DNA of 10,478 bases, taken from the NCBI GenBank assembly GCA_026770585.1, contig MU647003.1, positions 95,966-106,443 of the forward strand. The letters run 5' to 3'. The notes under the pieces are model-generated. The model ran no database searches. It worked only from the letters and a program-made list of their open reading frames with translations, and was not told the origin of the DNA. Shown here piece after piece: positions 4,770 through 7,700 of the stretch (the first letter of the stretch is position 1; every line of letters starts with the position of its first letter). The DNA comes from Baffinella frigidus (lineage: Eukaryota > Cryptophyceae > Cryptomonadales > Baffinellaceae). A program made the position numbers and the translations under genes.

Positions 4770-7700
4770 CTGTCAACTTATCCGGATTCCGGATTAAAAT
4801 ACTTTTAGCAGAGCAGGAATAATAGAAAGACTCAACAAAAATACACCTGTTTGATGCACAGAGCTTCGTCGCGTGGAGGCTCTCTTCCACTCCGGAGACG
4901 GAGTTCCCTGTTTTGCGCGGTTTCGGTTTGCGGGTTGCGTTGTGCGGGTTGGTTGGGGGTTCGGGTTTGGGATATAGGCCTTTGAGGTTTGGGGTTTGAG
5001 GTTTGGGGTTTGGGGTTTGGGGTTTGGGGTTTGGGCTGTTGATTCTGAGGTGTTGGGTTTCGGAGTTATGGAGTTTGGGGTGTGGGGTGTGGGGTGTGGG
5101 GTGTGGGGTGTGGGGTGTGGGGTTTGGGGTTTGGGGTTTGGGGGTTGTAGTTTGTAGTTTGGTTTTTTTGGTCTGTGGTCTGTGGTTTGTGGTTTGGGGT
5201 TTAGGATTTAGGGTTTAGGGGTCAGTGTTCATCTTGCTCCCTTCGGAAGATAACTGAATCCGTTCCTTTTCAACAGGAGGTTGAACAGGAGAAATTAGTT
5301 ACGGCATAGTAAATTCAATCAGGCCTCCTGGTTGAATAAAAACGCTGAGTAGGGAACTGATCCAGCTCTCTTTCGAGATGAACTTGGGACAGATGTTGCA
5401 AATTGATTTCAGAAAAGAGGGGACGGAGGTTCACAGAAGGGGGGAGGGGGGAGAAGAGGGGGGAAGAACCCCCCCACGGGGCACAGGGGGGAAGAGGGGG
5501 TTAGGGTGGACCTTTCCCCCCCCGGATTTTGGCGTGTTCCCCCACTTGGGAGTCTTGGACGGCAGCATCTGAGTTACGGGTTTGGGGGTTAGGGTTTGGT
5601 TTTTGGGGTTGAGGTTGTAGGGTGCAGGGTGTAGGGTGTAGGGGAAAGGGGTTTGGGGTGAGGGTTGATGGTGCCGGGAAAAGTGTTTGTGTTTTGGGTT
5701 TTGGGTTTTGGGTTTTGGGTCTTGGGTCTTGGGGTTTGGGTCTTGGGACTTGTCAGTTGGGTGTTGGGTGTGGGGTGTGGGGTGTGGGGTGTGGGGTGTA
5801 GGGTGTAGGGTGTAGGGTGTAGGGTGTAGGGTGTAAGGTGTAGGGTGTAGGGTGTTGGGTGTAGGGGGTAGGGTGTAGGTTGTAGGGTGTAGGGTTCAGG
5901 GTGTAGGGTGTAGGGTGTAGGGTGCATGGTTTCGGGGCCCCACCTCCATTTCTGCCTTCTCGGTCTCAAGAGCTTCTGAGTAGAGGTGCTTCGCCATCAT
6001 ACCCACTCTGTCTCCGATGATTTGCACAAGCGAGCACACTTTGTCGATCTTTGCGCCCTGCCCCGGTTTAGGGTTTAGGGTCTAGGGTCTAGGGTTTGGG
6101 GTTTAGGGTTTAGGGACTATATTTTGGGTTTTGGGTTTAGAGTTCAGGGTTTGGGGTTTAGGGTTCAGGGTTCAGGGTTTAGGGTTTAGAGATTAGGGTT
6201 TAGGGTTTGGGGTTTGGGGTTTAGGGTTTAGGGTTTAGGGTGTAGGGTTCAGGGTTTGAGGTTGAGGTTTCAGGGGTTAGGGATTAGGGTTTAGGGTTTA
6301 GGGATTAGGGTTGAGGGTTCAGGTTTTAGGGTTTAAGGTTTTAGGGTTTAGGTTTTAAGGTATAGGGGTCAGGGCTCAGGATTTAGGGTTTAGGGTTTAG
6401 GGTCCAGGGTCCTCCGGTTTCAGGTTTAGGGTTTAAGGTTTGGGGATTAGGGATTAGGGTGTACCTGTCTCATGCAGTCCTCCATATCCAGATTGGTCTT
6501 GGCCTTGAACGATTTAATCTCCATACAAGTATTAATCAATTGCTTTTTGGCAACGAAAATTACTACACGCTTTGCTTTTACAAGTAATAGTAGAGAATTT
6601 GTGTAGTAAATTTCGTTGCACCAAACGCAATTAATTAATACCTTTGTGGAGATGAGATTGGAAGGCCGTTATGTGCTGGAAGAAACACCCCTATGTCCCT
6701 ACGGGCTGCCTACCGTAGCGTGATACGTCTTATCACGTAAGGGTCATTCGTAGGTCTTATCACTTAAGGGCCAAGTCCGCTGAGGGGGACACTTACCGTA
6801 GGTCTCATCACCTAAGGGTCAAGTCCGCTGAGGGGGACACGAACCTGCCCCATGCAGTCCTCCATATCCAAGATGGTCTTGGCCTTGGACGATTGGAAGG
6901 CTGTCTTGTGCTGCAAAGAACACCCCTATGTCCCTACGGGCTGCCTACCGTAGCAACGTAGGTCTTATCACGTAAGGGTCATTCGTAGGTCTTATCACTT
7001 AAGAGTCAAGTCCGCTGAGTGGGACACGAACCTGACCCATGCAGTCCTCCATATCCAAGTTGGTCTTGGCCTTGAACGATTGGAAGGCGGACTTGTGCTG
7101 GAAGCAACACCCCTATGTCCCTACGGGCTGCCTACCTTAGCGTCGTAGGTCTTATCACGTAAGGGTCATTCGTAGGTCTTATCACGTAAGGGCCAAGTCC
7201 GCTGAGTGGGACACTTACCGTAGGTCTTATCACCTAAGGGTCAAGTCCGCTGAGGGGGACACTAACCTGTCCCATGCAGTCCTCCATATCTAGACTGGTC
7301 TTGGCCTGGAACGATTGGAAGGCGGACTTGTGCTGGAAGTAGGTGTCTGGGTGCGCTTGCCGCCTCGTGAGGGTCCCCCGCATTTTCCGCCACCTTAATA
7401 GGGTAACGGTCTGAAAATGGGGTAGTTAGGCCTACGGTATTGCCTAGGACCTCTTACCGTATGCCGAGACTTTTTGGTCCCCCGCATTTTTCGCCACCTG
7501 CTCGCCCGTCAGGAGCGTCACTTATTGACACTTATTGACTTTATTCGAAAGAGAAATGCACGGCGCAGAATTGAGGCGAGTTTGGGAAGGCATTCGGGGT
7601 CTACACCAGCACCACCACACAGCGGACTTGAATAACCCCTAAGGGATTGTGAATAACCCCAAGCGATAAGGCCAAACGGGAGCTCTCTAACCCCGTTTGT

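Larger units (their letters stand above)
6465..7340 (-). repeat. Tandem array of an exon plus its intron, four units
   Basis: Units are 235, 187 and 380 bp (the last is 235 plus the 145-bp insert). Each holds a 66-bp exon copy and intron with CTACGGGCTGCCTACCGTAG and GTAGGTCTTATCAC-TAAGGG-CAAGTCCGCTGAG sub-repeats. The 48-bp length difference between units is one missing sub-repeat. The alternation 235-187-235 suggests that a two-unit block was duplicated as a whole. Confidence 0.9.

Noticed and set aside
4597-4890. Unspliced minus-strand frame of about 97 codons through the two tail exons
   Set aside because: Possible, but its phase does not follow the exon at 5944, whereas the spliced pair does. 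Kept as an alternative in the exon entries.
5003-5969. Open frames rich in VWGLGF or HPTPYTL
   Set aside because: Translations of TTTGGGG and GGGTGTA arrays, with no splice or family signal.
6515-6659. Introner (a transposon that acts as an intron)
   Set aside because: Attractive in a dinoflagellate-like genome, but there is no GT/GC/GA donor with AG acceptor at the insert edges that would restore the 66-bp exon.
6465-7340. CRISPR-like or simple satellite array
   Set aside because: The repeated part is an exon with phase and splice sites plus its intron, in a eukaryotic gene. Spacing is uneven.
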